Positions 46,873 through 56,608 of a DNA stretch of 64,000 bases are shown here, piece after piece. How positions within the stretch are numbered: the first letter of the stretch is position 1; each line of letters opens with the position of its first letter. The notes beneath the pieces were generated by a model. That model saw nothing but the letters and a program-made list of their open reading frames with translations, searched no databases and was not told the DNA's origin. This stretch comes from Enterobacter sp. BIGb0383 (GTDB lineage Bacteria; Pseudomonadota; Gammaproteobacteria; Enterobacterales; Enterobacteriaceae). The stretch is taken from assembly GCF_003751845.1 (NCBI RefSeq), contig NZ_RJKQ01000001.1, positions 124,001 through 188,000 of the forward strand, given 5' to 3'. The translations under genes and the position numbers were made by a program.

Positions 46873-47355
46873 TCAGATTTCAAGCGCAGCAAGAATTGCG
46901 GTTTCCATTTTCTCCGGGGTGGTGAACGGTGCAAAACGCTTAAGTGGTTTCCCGTCGCGTCCGATCAGGAACTTCGTGAAGTTCCACTTGATCCGCTTAC
47001 CCAGTACGCCGGGCAATTCATTTTTCAGATAACGAAACACCGGGTGCGCTACGGTTCCGTTGACCTCAACTTTCCCGAACATCGGGAAACTTACACCGTA
47101 GTTAATGTGACAGGTCTGGGCGATATCGTCCGCGCTACCGGGCTCCTGCTTACCAAACTGATTGCAGGGGAAGCCAAGCACCACCAGACCCCGGGCGGCG
47201 TATTTCTTATACAGCGCTTCAAGGCCGCCGTACTGTGGCGTAAAGCCACAATGGCTGGCGGTATTCACGACCAGAACCACCTTGCCAGCATAGTCGGCCA
47301 GCGAGACAGTCTGACCATCCAGGCGAGTGGCAGTAAGTTGATAAAAGGCGGTCAT
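46873..47355 (-). CDS. glutathione peroxidase family protein
   Basis: A 160-residue thiol peroxidase of the glutathione-peroxidase superfamily. Peroxidatic Cys36 in NTASHCGFTPQY, Gln70 in GFPCNQFGKQEPG, Trp124-Asn125 in KWNFTKFLI. A BsaA/BtuE-type relative; bacterial members usually use thioredoxin rather than glutathione. The ATG has AAGGA upstream. A LysR gene lies immediately upstream in the same direction. Confidence 0.92.
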   Translation of the reverse strand: MTAFYQLTATRLDGQTVSLADYAGKVVLVVNTASHCGFTPQYGGLEALYKKYAARGLVVLGFPCNQFGKQEPGSADDIAQTCHINYGVSFPMFGKVEVNGTVAHPVFRYLKNELPGVLGKRIKWNFTKFLIGRDGKPLKRFAPFTTPEKMETAILAALEI

Positions 47356-47387
47356 ATCGGGTTCCTTATGCTTAACATGGCATGATG

Positions 47388-48308
47388 TTATTTTGTTAAG
47401 GATATAGCACTCAATTTCTGCTGCATAAAATCAATCAGCGCTCTTGTTTTCGCGGGCAGGTACCGCCTGTCTGAATAGAGGGCGAACAACTGCAATGGGG
47501 CTGGCGATTGCTCAAACTTCACCTCGATTAACCGTCCATCGCTAATCCAGGGCTGGCAGGCCTGTGTCGACAGAATGGCAAAACCGACACCTGCGACTGC
47601 GGCGCGTCCTGCCATCTCGCCGCTGTTTACCCGATAATGTCCTTTAACCTTAATGGTCTCGAATCCCCCTTTTAAATTAACAAACTGCCAGGGAGCCCCT
47701 TTCAGTGCACTTACCGTTGTAATACAGGGTAATTCTTCAAATTGCCGGATATCAGTCGGGGTGCCATAACGCTGAATCAGAGAGGGAGCTGCAACGATGG
47801 TGCAGGGGATCGTCATCAGATGACGGGCGATATAGTCGCTGTCATCCATCTGGCCACGGGTAATAATGACAGCCAAATCCAGATCGTCCCGCAGGGATTC
47901 TAAACCTGACAAATTGGTGATGCAGCTGATCTCCAGGTCCGGGTACTGACAGGCGAAATCGGCAATCACTGAACCCAGCAGTGCGGGACCCACTTCATTG
48001 GGAATACAGAGTCGCAGCGGGCCTCTGAGCTGCATTTGCCGCAACGTTAATTCGGTTTCGGTTTGTTCCAGCGCCTCCAGTAATGGCTTCGCCCGGGTAT
48101 AGAGCAGGTGCCCCGCCTGGGTGAGCTTCATATGTCGGGTGCTGCGCTCAATAAGCTGGAGGTTCAGTTTTTCTTCTAGCTGCGAAATACAGCGGCTCAC
48201 ATTTGATGCCGGCATTTCGAGGGCTTTCGATGCCCCAACAAAGCTTTCACTTTCAACCACGGCAACGAACACGTTGAGGGTCGTAAAATCAAGAGCTGAG
48301 CGCATCAA
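47388..48308 (-). CDS. LysR-family regulator
   Basis: A 306-residue LysR protein: HTH at residues 7-64 (FTTLNVFVAVVESESFVGASKALEMPASNVSRCISQLEEKL). Divergent from the MFS gene, 100 bases away, its most likely target; the peroxidase gene follows it 32 bases downstream and may be read through. Confidence 0.9.
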   Translation of the reverse strand: MMRSALDFTTLNVFVAVVESESFVGASKALEMPASNVSRCISQLEEKLNLQLIERSTRHMKLTQAGHLLYTRAKPLLEALEQTETELTLRQMQLRGPLRLCIPNEVGPALLGSVIADFACQYPDLEISCITNLSGLESLRDDLDLAVIITRGQMDDSDYIARHLMTIPCTIVAAPSLIQRYGTPTDIRQFEELPCITTVSALKGAPWQFVNLKGGFETIKVKGHYRVNSGEMAGRAAVAGVGFAILSTQACQPWISDGRLIEVKFEQSPAPLQLFALYSDRRYLPAKTRALIDFMQQKLSAISLTK

Positions 48309-48408
48309 CTATCCCATTAATGATAATAATCATTGCCATTTTTACCATCTAATAAGCATGGTTGATAGCAGTTAAGCTAGGATATCTTTCATCCACAGGT
48401 TGCTTGCG

Positions 48409-49614
48409 ATGTCACCGGTCACCCAAACGTTTAACCATAAAGCCCTTATGCGGATAGCCATTGTGATGGCTTTTATCCAGTTCACGAATGCGCTGGAATA
48501 TATGATGTTCAACCCTGTCTTTGCTTTTATGGCAGCAGACTTCGCCGTTCCCGTATCCTTCTCCGGCTATGTATCCGGTATGTATACGTCAGGGGCTGTC
48601 CTTTCGGGCGTTATTGCCTTTTACTGGATTGGTCGTTTTAATAAGAAAGGTTTTTTAATCGCCAATATGGCGTTATTAGGCCTGCTGACGCTTTTGACGA
48701 CATTCACCTCCAGTTTTAACGTTCTGCTGGCGTTACGGTTCTGTGCCGGGTTGGTTGGCGGTACGACGATGGGGGTGGGGATCAGCATATTAATAAACAA
48801 CGCACCTGCTGACCTGCGCGGAAAGATGCTGGCGACGGTGATTGCATCATTTTCGATCGTCAGTATTGCAGGAATGCCCGCAATACTCTTTTTGTGCACA
48901 CACTATGGCTGGCATATCGCGTTGTGGTTAATTAGTACATTTTGTTTGCTGGCATTGCCGCTGATTATCTCCGTCATACCCAAAGACCCGGTTTCTTCAC
49001 CCAGGCTCCGTACGCCGCCTCTTGATGTGGAAACCTTACTGTTTGCCTCCGGGAATGCGCTGGTACAGTTTAGCCCGATGCTGGTCATCCCTGTTCTGGT
49101 CCCCTTAATGACGCTGCGGCTGGGCGCGTCACAAGATCTGTTGCCCTGGTTGTTCTTCGCCGGGGGCGTTGCCGGTTACCTGTCGACAAAAATGACCGGC
49201 GTGCTAACTTCCCGTTTTTCTGCTGTGATTCTGGCGACAGGTTCAACCCTGGTCTTTATCCTGAGTTTGCTTATACCCGGCCTGGGCTATCAGCATTCGG
49301 CGTTATTTATCATTTTATTTCTCGGTGCATCTTACAGCCGTCTGGTTTCATCTTCGGTGGTGACAATTCAATTTCCTGATGACACGCAGCGAGCTGGATT
49401 CTCTTCATTGCAGACATCAATAATGTATCTGATTACAACCGTCGCATTTTTCCTGTCCGCTTATATATTGCCTGAACAGGGTATGGCATCAGAAAATGTG
49501 AACACGTTGCTGGCGTTAAGTGCCATTTCCGCAGCTGGGTTCCCGGCGATCGTGATCATTCTGCAAAAGAAACTGGCTAAGCGTATTATCCCGTCTGAGC
49601 GTGTTGTTGATTAG
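48409..49614 (+). CDS. MFS transporter (DHA1-like)
   Basis: A 401-residue membrane protein with 12 predicted helices and the usual motif A region altered (YWIGRFNKKGF in loop 2-3). An AraJ/arabinose-efflux-like DHA1 transporter; the substrate is unknown. ATG at 48409 is chosen over a TTG nine bases ahead. Its last 99 bases overlap, in antisense, the C-terminal extension of the next LysR gene. Confidence 0.88.
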   Translation: MSPVTQTFNHKALMRIAIVMAFIQFTNALEYMMFNPVFAFMAADFAVPVSFSGYVSGMYTSGAVLSGVIAFYWIGRFNKKGFLIANMALLGLLTLLTTFTSSFNVLLALRFCAGLVGGTTMGVGISILINNAPADLRGKMLATVIASFSIVSIAGMPAILFLCTHYGWHIALWLISTFCLLALPLIISVIPKDPVSSPRLRTPPLDVETLLFASGNALVQFSPMLVIPVLVPLMTLRLGASQDLLPWLFFAGGVAGYLSTKMTGVLTSRFSAVILATGSTLVFILSLLIPGLGYQHSALFIILFLGASYSRLVSSSVVTIQFPDDTQRAGFSSLQTSIMYLITTVAFFLSAYILPEQGMASENVNTLLALSAISAAGFPAIVIILQKKLAKRIIPSERVVD

Positions 49615-50499
49615 TTTGATGTTATCGTTATCTCTGAATTTTTCACTCAGGAATTTAAGGAAATGCAGGGTCTTTGCAGGTAATAACCGTGTTTCTGTCA
49701 GTGCATAGACAGGTGTTTCCTCTCCCTTCCAGTCAGTTAATAAGGGTACCAACGTTTGCGCTAAAAGCTCTGTTTTAACGGCTTCTGCAGGAACAAAGAT
49801 GATCCCCTGATGCTGTAAAGCCAGATGCTTCATTAGGCCAATGTTATTCAGGCTGAATCGTCCCCGACATTGCACTGTGACTCTTTCCTTCTCCTTAAGC
49901 AAAGTCCAGTGAGACTTTCTCAGGAAGCCAATGCACTGCTGTGTTGCAAGCTCGTCGGGATGAGTTATTTTTCCTGCCCGCTCAATATATTGTGGTGAGG
50001 CAAAAAGCTGACCGGTGAACTGCGTTAATTTCCTGGCAATTAAGTTTGAAATTGAAGGCTCGCCGATTCGAATGGCCACATCAACATTGTCTGTAATCAG
50101 ATCGGTCTGTCGAGGTGTTAAATCGAGTTCAAACTGTATCCCTGGGTAAAGACCGCTGAATTCCGCAAGTAAAGGTGTCAAAAAAATGGCAGCAAAGTCC
50201 ACAGGGAGTGAAACCTTGAGCGTCCCTTGAGGTTGCATCAACAGTTCACCTAGTTGGTCATGCGCCAGCCGGGCTTCCTCAACAATACGCTTACAACGAC
50301 CATAATAAATCTGTCCTGCCTCTGTTAACTCAACTTTGCGCGTCGTGCGATGCAGCAGTCTCAGGCCAATTTCTTTCTCCAGCTGGCTAATTCGCCTCGA
50401 AAGCGTTGAGCCAGGGATGCCTAAAGCTTCAGCTGCACGTCTAAAACTCAAGGTTTTTGCAACCTCGACGAACAGAGCCATATCATTCAAACGTTCCAC
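49516..50499 (-). CDS. LysR-family regulator with C-terminal extension
   Basis: A 327-residue LysR protein: HTH at residues 7-63 (MALFVEVAKTLSFRRAAEALGIPGSTLSRRISQLEKEIG). The usual fold ends near residue 290 (LPAKTLHFLKFLSEKF). The last 30 or so residues (LINNTLRRDNTLSQFLLQNDHDRREPS...) are encoded antisense to the end of the MFS gene and are probably a run-on after loss of the original stop. Divergent from the atypical SDR gene. Confidence 0.88.
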   Translation of the reverse strand: MERLNDMALFVEVAKTLSFRRAAEALGIPGSTLSRRISQLEKEIGLRLLHRTTRKVELTEAGQIYYGRCKRIVEEARLAHDQLGELLMQPQGTLKVSLPVDFAAIFLTPLLAEFSGLYPGIQFELDLTPRQTDLITDNVDVAIRIGEPSISNLIARKLTQFTGQLFASPQYIERAGKITHPDELATQQCIGFLRKSHWTLLKEKERVTVQCRGRFSLNNIGLMKHLALQHQGIIFVPAEAVKTELLAQTLVPLLTDWKGEETPVYALTETRLLPAKTLHFLKFLSEKFRDNDNIKLINNTLRRDNTLSQFLLQNDHDRREPSCGNGT

Positions 50500-50613
50500 T
50501 ACATTGTTCCATTTTTGGATAAATAAAATCCATTATAGCCCATTTATCCTGCCAGGAGATTAGTTCATGCTGCAGGGCATAAGAGATGCAATTCATTTAA
50601 AACGAGTAACATA

Positions 50614-51495
50614 ATGATTAAAAATACTAATTTCCCAAAGCTGGACATGGGCTCACCGCAAACCCTGAGAGGGAAAAGCGTAGCTATCATTGGTGGAACG
50701 GGAGGGATCGGACGCGCATTGAGTAAGCACTTTGCTGCTTATCAGGCAAAGGTAATCGTTGTCGGTCAGACATTTCGCGATGCAGATGTTGAGGGAATTG
50801 AATTCATCAAAGCCGACCTTAGCCTGATGTCAGAAGCGCGTCGGGTTGCCGCGTTGCTGCCGGTTGAAACACTGGATATGCTCATTTTCACTACCGGGAT
50901 ATTTGCCGCGCCAAAACGGCAGGGGACAGCAGAAGGGCTGGAGCGCGATATGGCGGTAAGCTATCTCAATCGCCTGGTTATCATGCGGGAAATTGCAGAG
51001 CGTCTGGGGTCAGAAAACACGACTAAAACGCGCGTATTTATCATGGGATATCCGGGCTCAGGTAAAATGGGCACTTTAGGTGATTTAAATGCCGAGAACC
51101 ATTACCGACCGATGGAAGTCCATATGAACACCGTAGCCGGGAATGAAATAATGGTACTGGATGGTGCCAATAACCACAAAAACATCAGTGTGTTCGGCCT
51201 GAACCCTGGGTTAATTAAAACAAATATCCGTTCAAATTTTCTAGGCGGTAATAAGTTGTTATTCAGGCTGCTGGAAACCATTATTGGCATATTTACTTCA
51301 ACAGCTGAGCAATATGCTAAGGTTATCACCCCTTTACTGATTTCACCTCAGCTGGATGATTATAGCGGCACATTATTCAACAACAAATGCCGGGCTATTA
51401 AGCCCTCGAAAGGGATCATAGACTCTCACCATATGCAACTTTTTATAAATCAGTCCTGGTCATTAATTGATGCGGCTTCAAAGAAGCAAAAGTAG
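50614..51495 (+). CDS. atypical SDR-family protein lacking the catalytic Tyr and Lys
   Basis: A 293-residue Rossmann protein of the SDR (retinol-dehydrogenase-like) type: VAIIGGTGGIGRALSKHF (residues 23-40), TTGIF in place of NAG, FGLNPGLIKTNI after the active-site helix. Where the YxxxK motif should be, the chain reads His170-Met-Asn-Thr-Val174, so both catalytic residues are missing. It may bind NAD(P) without classical catalysis, or use another residue. A divergent LysR gene is the probable regulator. Confidence 0.8.
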   Translation: MIKNTNFPKLDMGSPQTLRGKSVAIIGGTGGIGRALSKHFAAYQAKVIVVGQTFRDADVEGIEFIKADLSLMSEARRVAALLPVETLDMLIFTTGIFAAPKRQGTAEGLERDMAVSYLNRLVIMREIAERLGSENTTKTRVFIMGYPGSGKMGTLGDLNAENHYRPMEVHMNTVAGNEIMVLDGANNHKNISVFGLNPGLIKTNIRSNFLGGNKLLFRLLETIIGIFTSTAEQYAKVITPLLISPQLDDYSGTLFNNKCRAIKPSKGIIDSHHMQLFINQSWSLIDAASKKQK

Positions 51496-51623
51496 CGACG
51501 AAAGCAATGAAACGCCCGGGTTGATAAGAATTATATAATTTTGCTTGCTGTAAATTCAAAAGGAGCTAGACTGACACCCTTATGCTCATTCACAAAGTTA
51601 GGGGTTAAAGAGGGGGGAATGTT

Positions 51624-52526
51624 TTGAAAACGTCAGGAGCTGCCGGCGCATTATCCGTATTTATTGGGGCTGTTTCATACGGAATGCCGGGAGTGATACT
51701 TAGTCTGGCCACCGCCAGTAATGCAAAAATTGAAAGCCTTATTCCTACGCAGTTTCTGTTTTCATTTGTTCTTTTTTTCATACTCTCTGAAAGGATCGGT
51801 AAAAACACAGGGGTATTTTATTTTAGAGACAAAGTCATCGTTCTCGCCACAGGGATCCCCCTGTTATGCATCACTTATTGTTTCTTTAACGCTGTTTATT
51901 ACATTGGAGTACCTACCTCAACGCTACTTATGATGCAGTCTGCCTGGATTGCGCCACTTCTGAATGCGCTTATAAAGAAAAGGGCATTATCTCGTGGTGA
52001 AATAGTGCGGTTTGTCTTCATCATGGCTGGCGTTGTGACTGCCACAGGTGTTTTTCGTGGAGAGATGCATTTAGACCCTAAAGGCATTATGTGGGGACTG
52101 GCTGCCGGGATGTCATATAGCCTTGTGATAGTTTCATCCTCAAATATTGCTAACGGTGTTCGCATTATCGATAAAGCTAAAATTCTGACATTTGGGGCTT
52201 TTATTGCATCATTGTTTTTGTTTAACAAAAATATAGATATAGCTCCCGTCAGTGAAAGCAGCATGTGGTCTGTTCTTAATGCCGTTTTCTCGTCAATTCT
52301 GCCGGTGCTACTTTATGGTTTTGGTATGCCGAGAACGGATTCTTCGCTTGCCGGGATGTTGGTTACTACAGAGTTGCCAGCAGCGTTCATATTCTCATAT
52401 CTACTTTTATCTGATTCTATTACCGCTGACCAGATAGCAGGTTGTGCGATTATTATAATGTCTATTGCCGGGCCAATGATTTTGTCAGGCTTAAGACGCA
52501 GACAATCCAGTACTAAATGTTATTGA
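51624..52526 (+). CDS. EamA/DMT-type transporter
   Basis: A 300-residue membrane protein with about ten helices in two EamA repeats, the fold of drug/metabolite transporters (RhaT/RarD relatives). It starts at TTG 51624 with AGAGGGGGG at good spacing; the nearest ATG is out of frame. Substrate unknown. Follows the SDR gene in the same direction after 128 bases. Confidence 0.8.
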   Translation: MKTSGAAGALSVFIGAVSYGMPGVILSLATASNAKIESLIPTQFLFSFVLFFILSERIGKNTGVFYFRDKVIVLATGIPLLCITYCFFNAVYYIGVPTSTLLMMQSAWIAPLLNALIKKRALSRGEIVRFVFIMAGVVTATGVFRGEMHLDPKGIMWGLAAGMSYSLVIVSSSNIANGVRIIDKAKILTFGAFIASLFLFNKNIDIAPVSESSMWSVLNAVFSSILPVLLYGFGMPRTDSSLAGMLVTTELPAAFIFSYLLLSDSITADQIAGCAIIIMSIAGPMILSGLRRRQSSTKCY

Positions 52527-52783
52527 TTAATAATATATAAAGCGCTGGCACGACGCAGCCAGACAGGGCCACTCTTGTGTCTGTTATGAGCGAATTAATC
52601 AACGGCGGGTAGATCAAAGGTCATCTGTTTGTCGTTCTTTTCGTACTGACCGGCCTCGTTGATAAATACTCCAGGATTTAGGGGGAGGCTGAAAATTAGG
52701 GAATTGTCCCATGTGATGAATGTGTGCTTAACGTAGGGTGTTTTTTAGAAAGAACACCCGATACCTTGCAAAGGATGCTCACC
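52527..52783. other. intergenic region
   Basis: No gene. Near 52,571-52,590 lies a degraded copy of the dispersed repeat (TCTGTTATGAGCGAA). The rest is unremarkable. Confidence 0.4.
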
Positions 52784-53383
52784 ATGTCATCACGCCATTT
52801 TCTGTGCTTACTGGCGCTCCCCCTGTTAGGGGGTTGCCAGTTTTTCCCTCAGACGCATTACTTTACTGCACCGGTTAATGAGCCAAACCCCGCGTGGGTT
52901 CGTATCGTTAACTACACGCAGCATGCGAGTATCCATCAATATGAAAAGGGCGTCCGCACCGGGGGCGTCATCCGCTCAGGTCCCTTGCCCTTCATTAACA
53001 CGCAGGACATGGGCATGCCCAAAGCCGGGCAAGATTTAACCTTCGATTACTACGAGACCCGCGTCCGAGCGGATTTAGAAACCGAGGTGTCGATGATGTG
53101 GGAAGGCCCGCGAACGCGCTCTTGCTTCGTCACAATCAGGTTCACCCCAAAAGCAGGGCGCTATTATCAGTTTATGCTGAACGAAGGCGCAGGCGATGTT
53201 TGTACCTCGAACGCTTCTCTTATCGAACGCGACAAAAATGGCACGACATGGCACCTCACGCCCAATCCTGACGTGACGTACAAATACAATGGGCCAACGG
53301 CAGAAAAGCGATTCAGGAACTCCCGATTTGAAGACCCTGACTACCACCCGGACCCTAATCTGTATCCCGGCACAGCGCTGTAA
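52784..53383 (+). CDS. uncharacterised lipoprotein
   Basis: A 199-residue protein with a lipoprotein signal: MSSRHFLCLLALPLLGGC, lipobox Cys18. The mature part is a mixed beta protein (PAWVRIVNYTQHASIHQYEKGVRTGGVIRSG, AGRYYQFMLNEGAGDVC) with several Tyr- and Pro-rich turns at the end. ATG at 52784 fits AAGGA nine bases ahead. Family not recognised. Confidence 0.75.
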   Translation: MSSRHFLCLLALPLLGGCQFFPQTHYFTAPVNEPNPAWVRIVNYTQHASIHQYEKGVRTGGVIRSGPLPFINTQDMGMPKAGQDLTFDYYETRVRADLETEVSMMWEGPRTRSCFVTIRFTPKAGRYYQFMLNEGAGDVCTSNASLIERDKNGTTWHLTPNPDVTYKYNGPTAEKRFRNSRFEDPDYHPDPNLYPGTAL

Positions 53384-53419
53384 TGCCACATGAGTGAGAG
53401 ACGGGAATGAAGTGAGGGA

Positions 53420-53456
53420 TTGACAAACTCTCTGTCATAATGGTTGTATGATGCAA
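53420..53456 (+). promoter_or_regulatory. promoter and inverted repeat before the MarR-GNAT gene
   Basis: TTGACA (53420-53425) is a consensus -35; a -10 is weak. TTGTATGATGCAA (53444-53456) is an imperfect inverted repeat of MarR-operator type, 23 bases before the start codon. Autoregulation is likely. Confidence 0.5.
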
Positions 53457-53478
53457 CTATAATTGCAGGGCAATGCTA

Positions 53479-54429
53479 ATGATGTCAGTAATACAGAACA
53501 TAAAAAACATACGTGCGGCATCACGTTTAATGGTGCGAGAACTGGGTTTTATGAACCAAAATCTGGCGACAACTGACTATCCTCCCTCAGCCGTTCACGC
53601 CATGCTTGAAGTTGAAACACATGGGTCAATGACAGCCGCTCAACTGGTACAGATTTTAGGGCTGGAGAAGTCCAGCGTCAGCCGTATGCTCGCTAAACTT
53701 ATCGAAGCCGGAGAACTCGAAGAAAACCCTTCCGCTGACGATGCGAGGACGAAGCGGCTAAGCCTGACCGGAAAGGGCATAGAGACCGTGCGGAACATTA
53801 ATATTTACGCCGATCAACAGGTAGCAGCAGCACTCGGAAAACTTGATCCCTTTACCCAGGATGCTGTATCAAAGGGCATTTCTTCTTATGCCAGCGCACT
53901 GAAAGCCAGTCGCGAAAACAGCGCAGGAAAAGAGCCGACCCGCGTCAAGATAGTCTCAGGTTATCATGCAGGTATGATTGGCCGCATTACTGAAATGCAT
54001 GGTGGCTATTACGCCAGAGAGCATAACTTCGGCTATTTTTTTGAAGCGAAGGTTGCCGCAGGTCTTGCAGATTTCTCGGCCCGTCTGGGTAAGCCATGTA
54101 ACCAGATTTGGCTGGCAATGGTGAACGAGCGGATCGTTGGCTCAGTTGCCATTGACGGTGAAGATCTGGGTAATAATGAGGCGCATCTGCGCTGGTTCAT
54201 CCTTGACGATGGGTGTCGTGGCAGCGGACTGGGCAGAAAACTCATTGCAGAGGCGATGAGATTTTGTGATGAGCAAAAGTTCTCCTCGGTACAGTTATGG
54301 ACGTTTAATAAACTTACTGCGGCAAGGCGATTGTACGAATCATTCGGATTTGAATTGTCGAAAGAATGGGAAGGCGATCAGTGGGGCAGCACCATTACTG
54401 AGCAGCAGTTCACTCGAACAATCATCTAA
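53479..54429 (+). CDS. MarR-type HTH fused to GNAT acetyltransferase
   Basis: A 316-residue two-domain protein. Residues 1-140 are a MarR winged helix (MTAAQLVQILGLEKSSVSRMLAKLIEAGELEE...DARTKRLSLTGKG). Residues 155-316 are a GNAT domain with the acetyl-CoA loop DDGCRGSGLGRKLIAEA and LWTFNKLTAARRLYESFGF. This fusion is common in Proteobacteria; the acetyl acceptor is unknown. Two adjacent ATGs (53479, 53482) fit the AGGG site. Confidence 0.9.
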   Translation: MMSVIQNIKNIRAASRLMVRELGFMNQNLATTDYPPSAVHAMLEVETHGSMTAAQLVQILGLEKSSVSRMLAKLIEAGELEENPSADDARTKRLSLTGKGIETVRNINIYADQQVAAALGKLDPFTQDAVSKGISSYASALKASRENSAGKEPTRVKIVSGYHAGMIGRITEMHGGYYAREHNFGYFFEAKVAAGLADFSARLGKPCNQIWLAMVNERIVGSVAIDGEDLGNNEAHLRWFILDDGCRGSGLGRKLIAEAMRFCDEQKFSSVQLWTFNKLTAARRLYESFGFELSKEWEGDQWGSTITEQQFTRTII

Positions 54430-54567
54430 CTATCGCTAACCGCTTATCCTTTCGGACAGGGTGTTAATGATGGGTTATCCTGGTACATCTGCAACTACAG
54501 AGCATCTTGCAGCAGTAGGATCGTTGTGATAGTGCTTTAAGAATACTTCGCAAAATAGAGATTAAAG

Positions 54568-55737
54568 GTGAAAAAAGCAGATCGTCTCTTTGAGACAATT
54601 ATTAATCGGGCAGATTCACCGTCGATCAAATGGGGAAGATATCAGCAACACGGTATTATTTCCTTCGGTACTGCCGATATGGATTTTAAGTCCCCAGCAT
54701 GTGTGCGAGATGCGCTCGTAAAGAAAGCGGAGAGTGGTCTTTATGCGTACGAATACAAAACAGATGAGTACTATCAGGCGATAACAGACTGGTTCAGTGA
54801 CAATCACCACTGGCATATAGAGAGGGCCTGGTTGACTAACTGCCCTGGTATGTGGGCCATGCTTTCTTTATGTCTGCGCGCTTATACGAAGCCGGGTGAT
54901 AATATCCTGATTCACGCGCCGCATTTTCATCCTGCCATCAGCGTCATTGAAGGTGCTGAGCGCCACGTCGTTACGCAGGCACTCACTTTTGATGGGAATC
55001 GCTACCGCTTCGATCCGAACTGTTTTGAGGAAACCCTTGTTAGAGAAAATGTCAGACTATTTTTCCTGGTTAACCCTCACAACCCTACCGGGCTGCTATT
55101 TACGCGGGAGGAGTTATCCCTCATCGCTGATATTTGTGACAGGCATGATGTACTGGTGGTCAGTGATGAGATCAACAGCTATATAACCTATGACAATGCA
55201 GCATTTGTGCCCTATGGCAGCGTCTCAACGAGCAGCAGCCTGAACTCGGTGACCTTAACCTCACCCTCCAAAGCTTTTAATCTCCAGGGACTGACGTATG
55301 CCATCGGTATTATACCGAACAAGGAACTATGGCAGCGCCTGGAAAATGTCCGGGTTGGTATGGATTTTGATTTCGCGACCAATATTTTCAGCCTGACTGC
55401 CGTAACTGCTGCTTACCAAAAGGGGCAGGAGTGGCTCGTACACCTTAACGGCTATCTCCAGGCTAACCTGGATTTCATGGATGCTTTTTTAAAGGTAAAT
55501 TTGCCTCAGATAACACTGATTAGACCCGGTGGCGGATACATCGCCTGGCTGGATTTCCGGGCTCTGGGTCTCACATCGGACGAGCTCAGACAGGTCATTC
55601 TTGACAAGGCCCGAATAGGACTAACGTGGGGAGAAACGTTTGGGAAGGAAGGAGAGGGATTCGAGCGGTTAAATTTCGCCTGTCCGAGAGATATTTTGCA
55701 TCAGGGGCTTGAACAGCTAAAGTCGGCTTTTTCCTGA
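54568..55737 (+). CDS. MalY/PatB-type PLP aminotransferase / beta-C-S lyase
   Basis: A 389-residue fold-type I PLP enzyme, starting at GTG 54568. NPHNPTG at 169-175, Asp200 in VVSDEI, and Lys235 in TSPSKAFNLQG form the cofactor site. The layout is that of E. coli MalY, a cystathionine beta-lyase that also inhibits MalT. The DUF1989 gene follows after 127 bases. Confidence 0.88.
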   Translation: MKKADRLFETIINRADSPSIKWGRYQQHGIISFGTADMDFKSPACVRDALVKKAESGLYAYEYKTDEYYQAITDWFSDNHHWHIERAWLTNCPGMWAMLSLCLRAYTKPGDNILIHAPHFHPAISVIEGAERHVVTQALTFDGNRYRFDPNCFEETLVRENVRLFFLVNPHNPTGLLFTREELSLIADICDRHDVLVVSDEINSYITYDNAAFVPYGSVSTSSSLNSVTLTSPSKAFNLQGLTYAIGIIPNKELWQRLENVRVGMDFDFATNIFSLTAVTAAYQKGQEWLVHLNGYLQANLDFMDAFLKVNLPQITLIRPGGGYIAWLDFRALGLTSDELRQVILDKARIGLTWGETFGKEGEGFERLNFACPRDILHQGLEQLKSAFS

Positions 55738-55864
55738 CGTTTTCTCCAACGGCTATAGCTTTAAGCTTAAGGCGTGGTCATGCGCTGGCATACACAAGAA
55801 TTGGGCATGTAGTAGCGTATTTGTTACGATATAACACTTAATTAAAAGAAATGGATGTTAAGAC

Positions 55865-56461
55865 GTGAGTGAGCAGGTAAAGATTGATATTCCTCCGCAG
55901 CAAGGCCGAGGCTTTTGGGTTGCTAAAGGTCAAACGTTCCGTGTTGTGGATACTGAGGGTCAGCAGGTTGCCGACTTGTGGGCAATTTCTGTCGACGCAG
56001 ACGAAAAGGACTGGCTCAGCACATCACAGACGCGAGACATAACCGAGCGGTTATTTCCCGCAACCGGAGAGTCGTTTTACAGTGAAAAAGCCCGGCCCTT
56101 ACTCACTTTCATGCAGGATAATTCACCCTGTCCGCATGATATGCTTTTCCCGGCGTGTAACCCTGGTCTCTACGAACGGGCTGGGCTGCTCGATCATCCC
56201 AACTGCCGGGACAATATGCTTTTAGCACTTAGGAAGGCTGACATCTCACTTCCCATCGTCCCGGACCCGGTTAATTTCTTCCAGCGTTCGGAACCGCAGG
56301 CAGACGGTAAGCTTGAGGTAATGGCGTCGGACAATCCTCCCGGCGGGAATGTAGTACTACGGGCTGAAACAGATCTCTACGTTGTGGTCACTGCGTGCTC
56401 TGTTGACTTCCATCCGACCAACGGGGGCCGTTGTACGGGTCTTCAGATAATTGTCGGTTGA
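55865..56461 (+). CDS. DUF1989 family protein (urea-carboxylase-associated)
   Basis: A 198-residue DUF1989 protein starting at GTG. Conserved Cys/His positions: Cys89-Pro-His91, Cys98 in FPACNPGLY, His111 with Cys114 in LDHPNCRDN, and a final VTACSVDFHPTNG. The family is found beside urea carboxylase and guanidine-degradation genes; none is in this window. Confidence 0.85.
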   Translation: MSEQVKIDIPPQQGRGFWVAKGQTFRVVDTEGQQVADLWAISVDADEKDWLSTSQTRDITERLFPATGESFYSEKARPLLTFMQDNSPCPHDMLFPACNPGLYERAGLLDHPNCRDNMLLALRKADISLPIVPDPVNFFQRSEPQADGKLEVMASDNPPGGNVVLRAETDLYVVVTACSVDFHPTNGGRCTGLQIIVG

Positions 56462-56608
56462 GATGTTGACCGCTCTGGACAGCACTTCTTCCGTCATTGA
56501 ATTTTTGCCTTATGTATAAATAATTTTATACCACCTGAAATTTACATTATTTTATTTATCTGTCTTGCTAAATCAGACTGCACTCCTTACTTACATCAGG
56601 AGGCAGTC

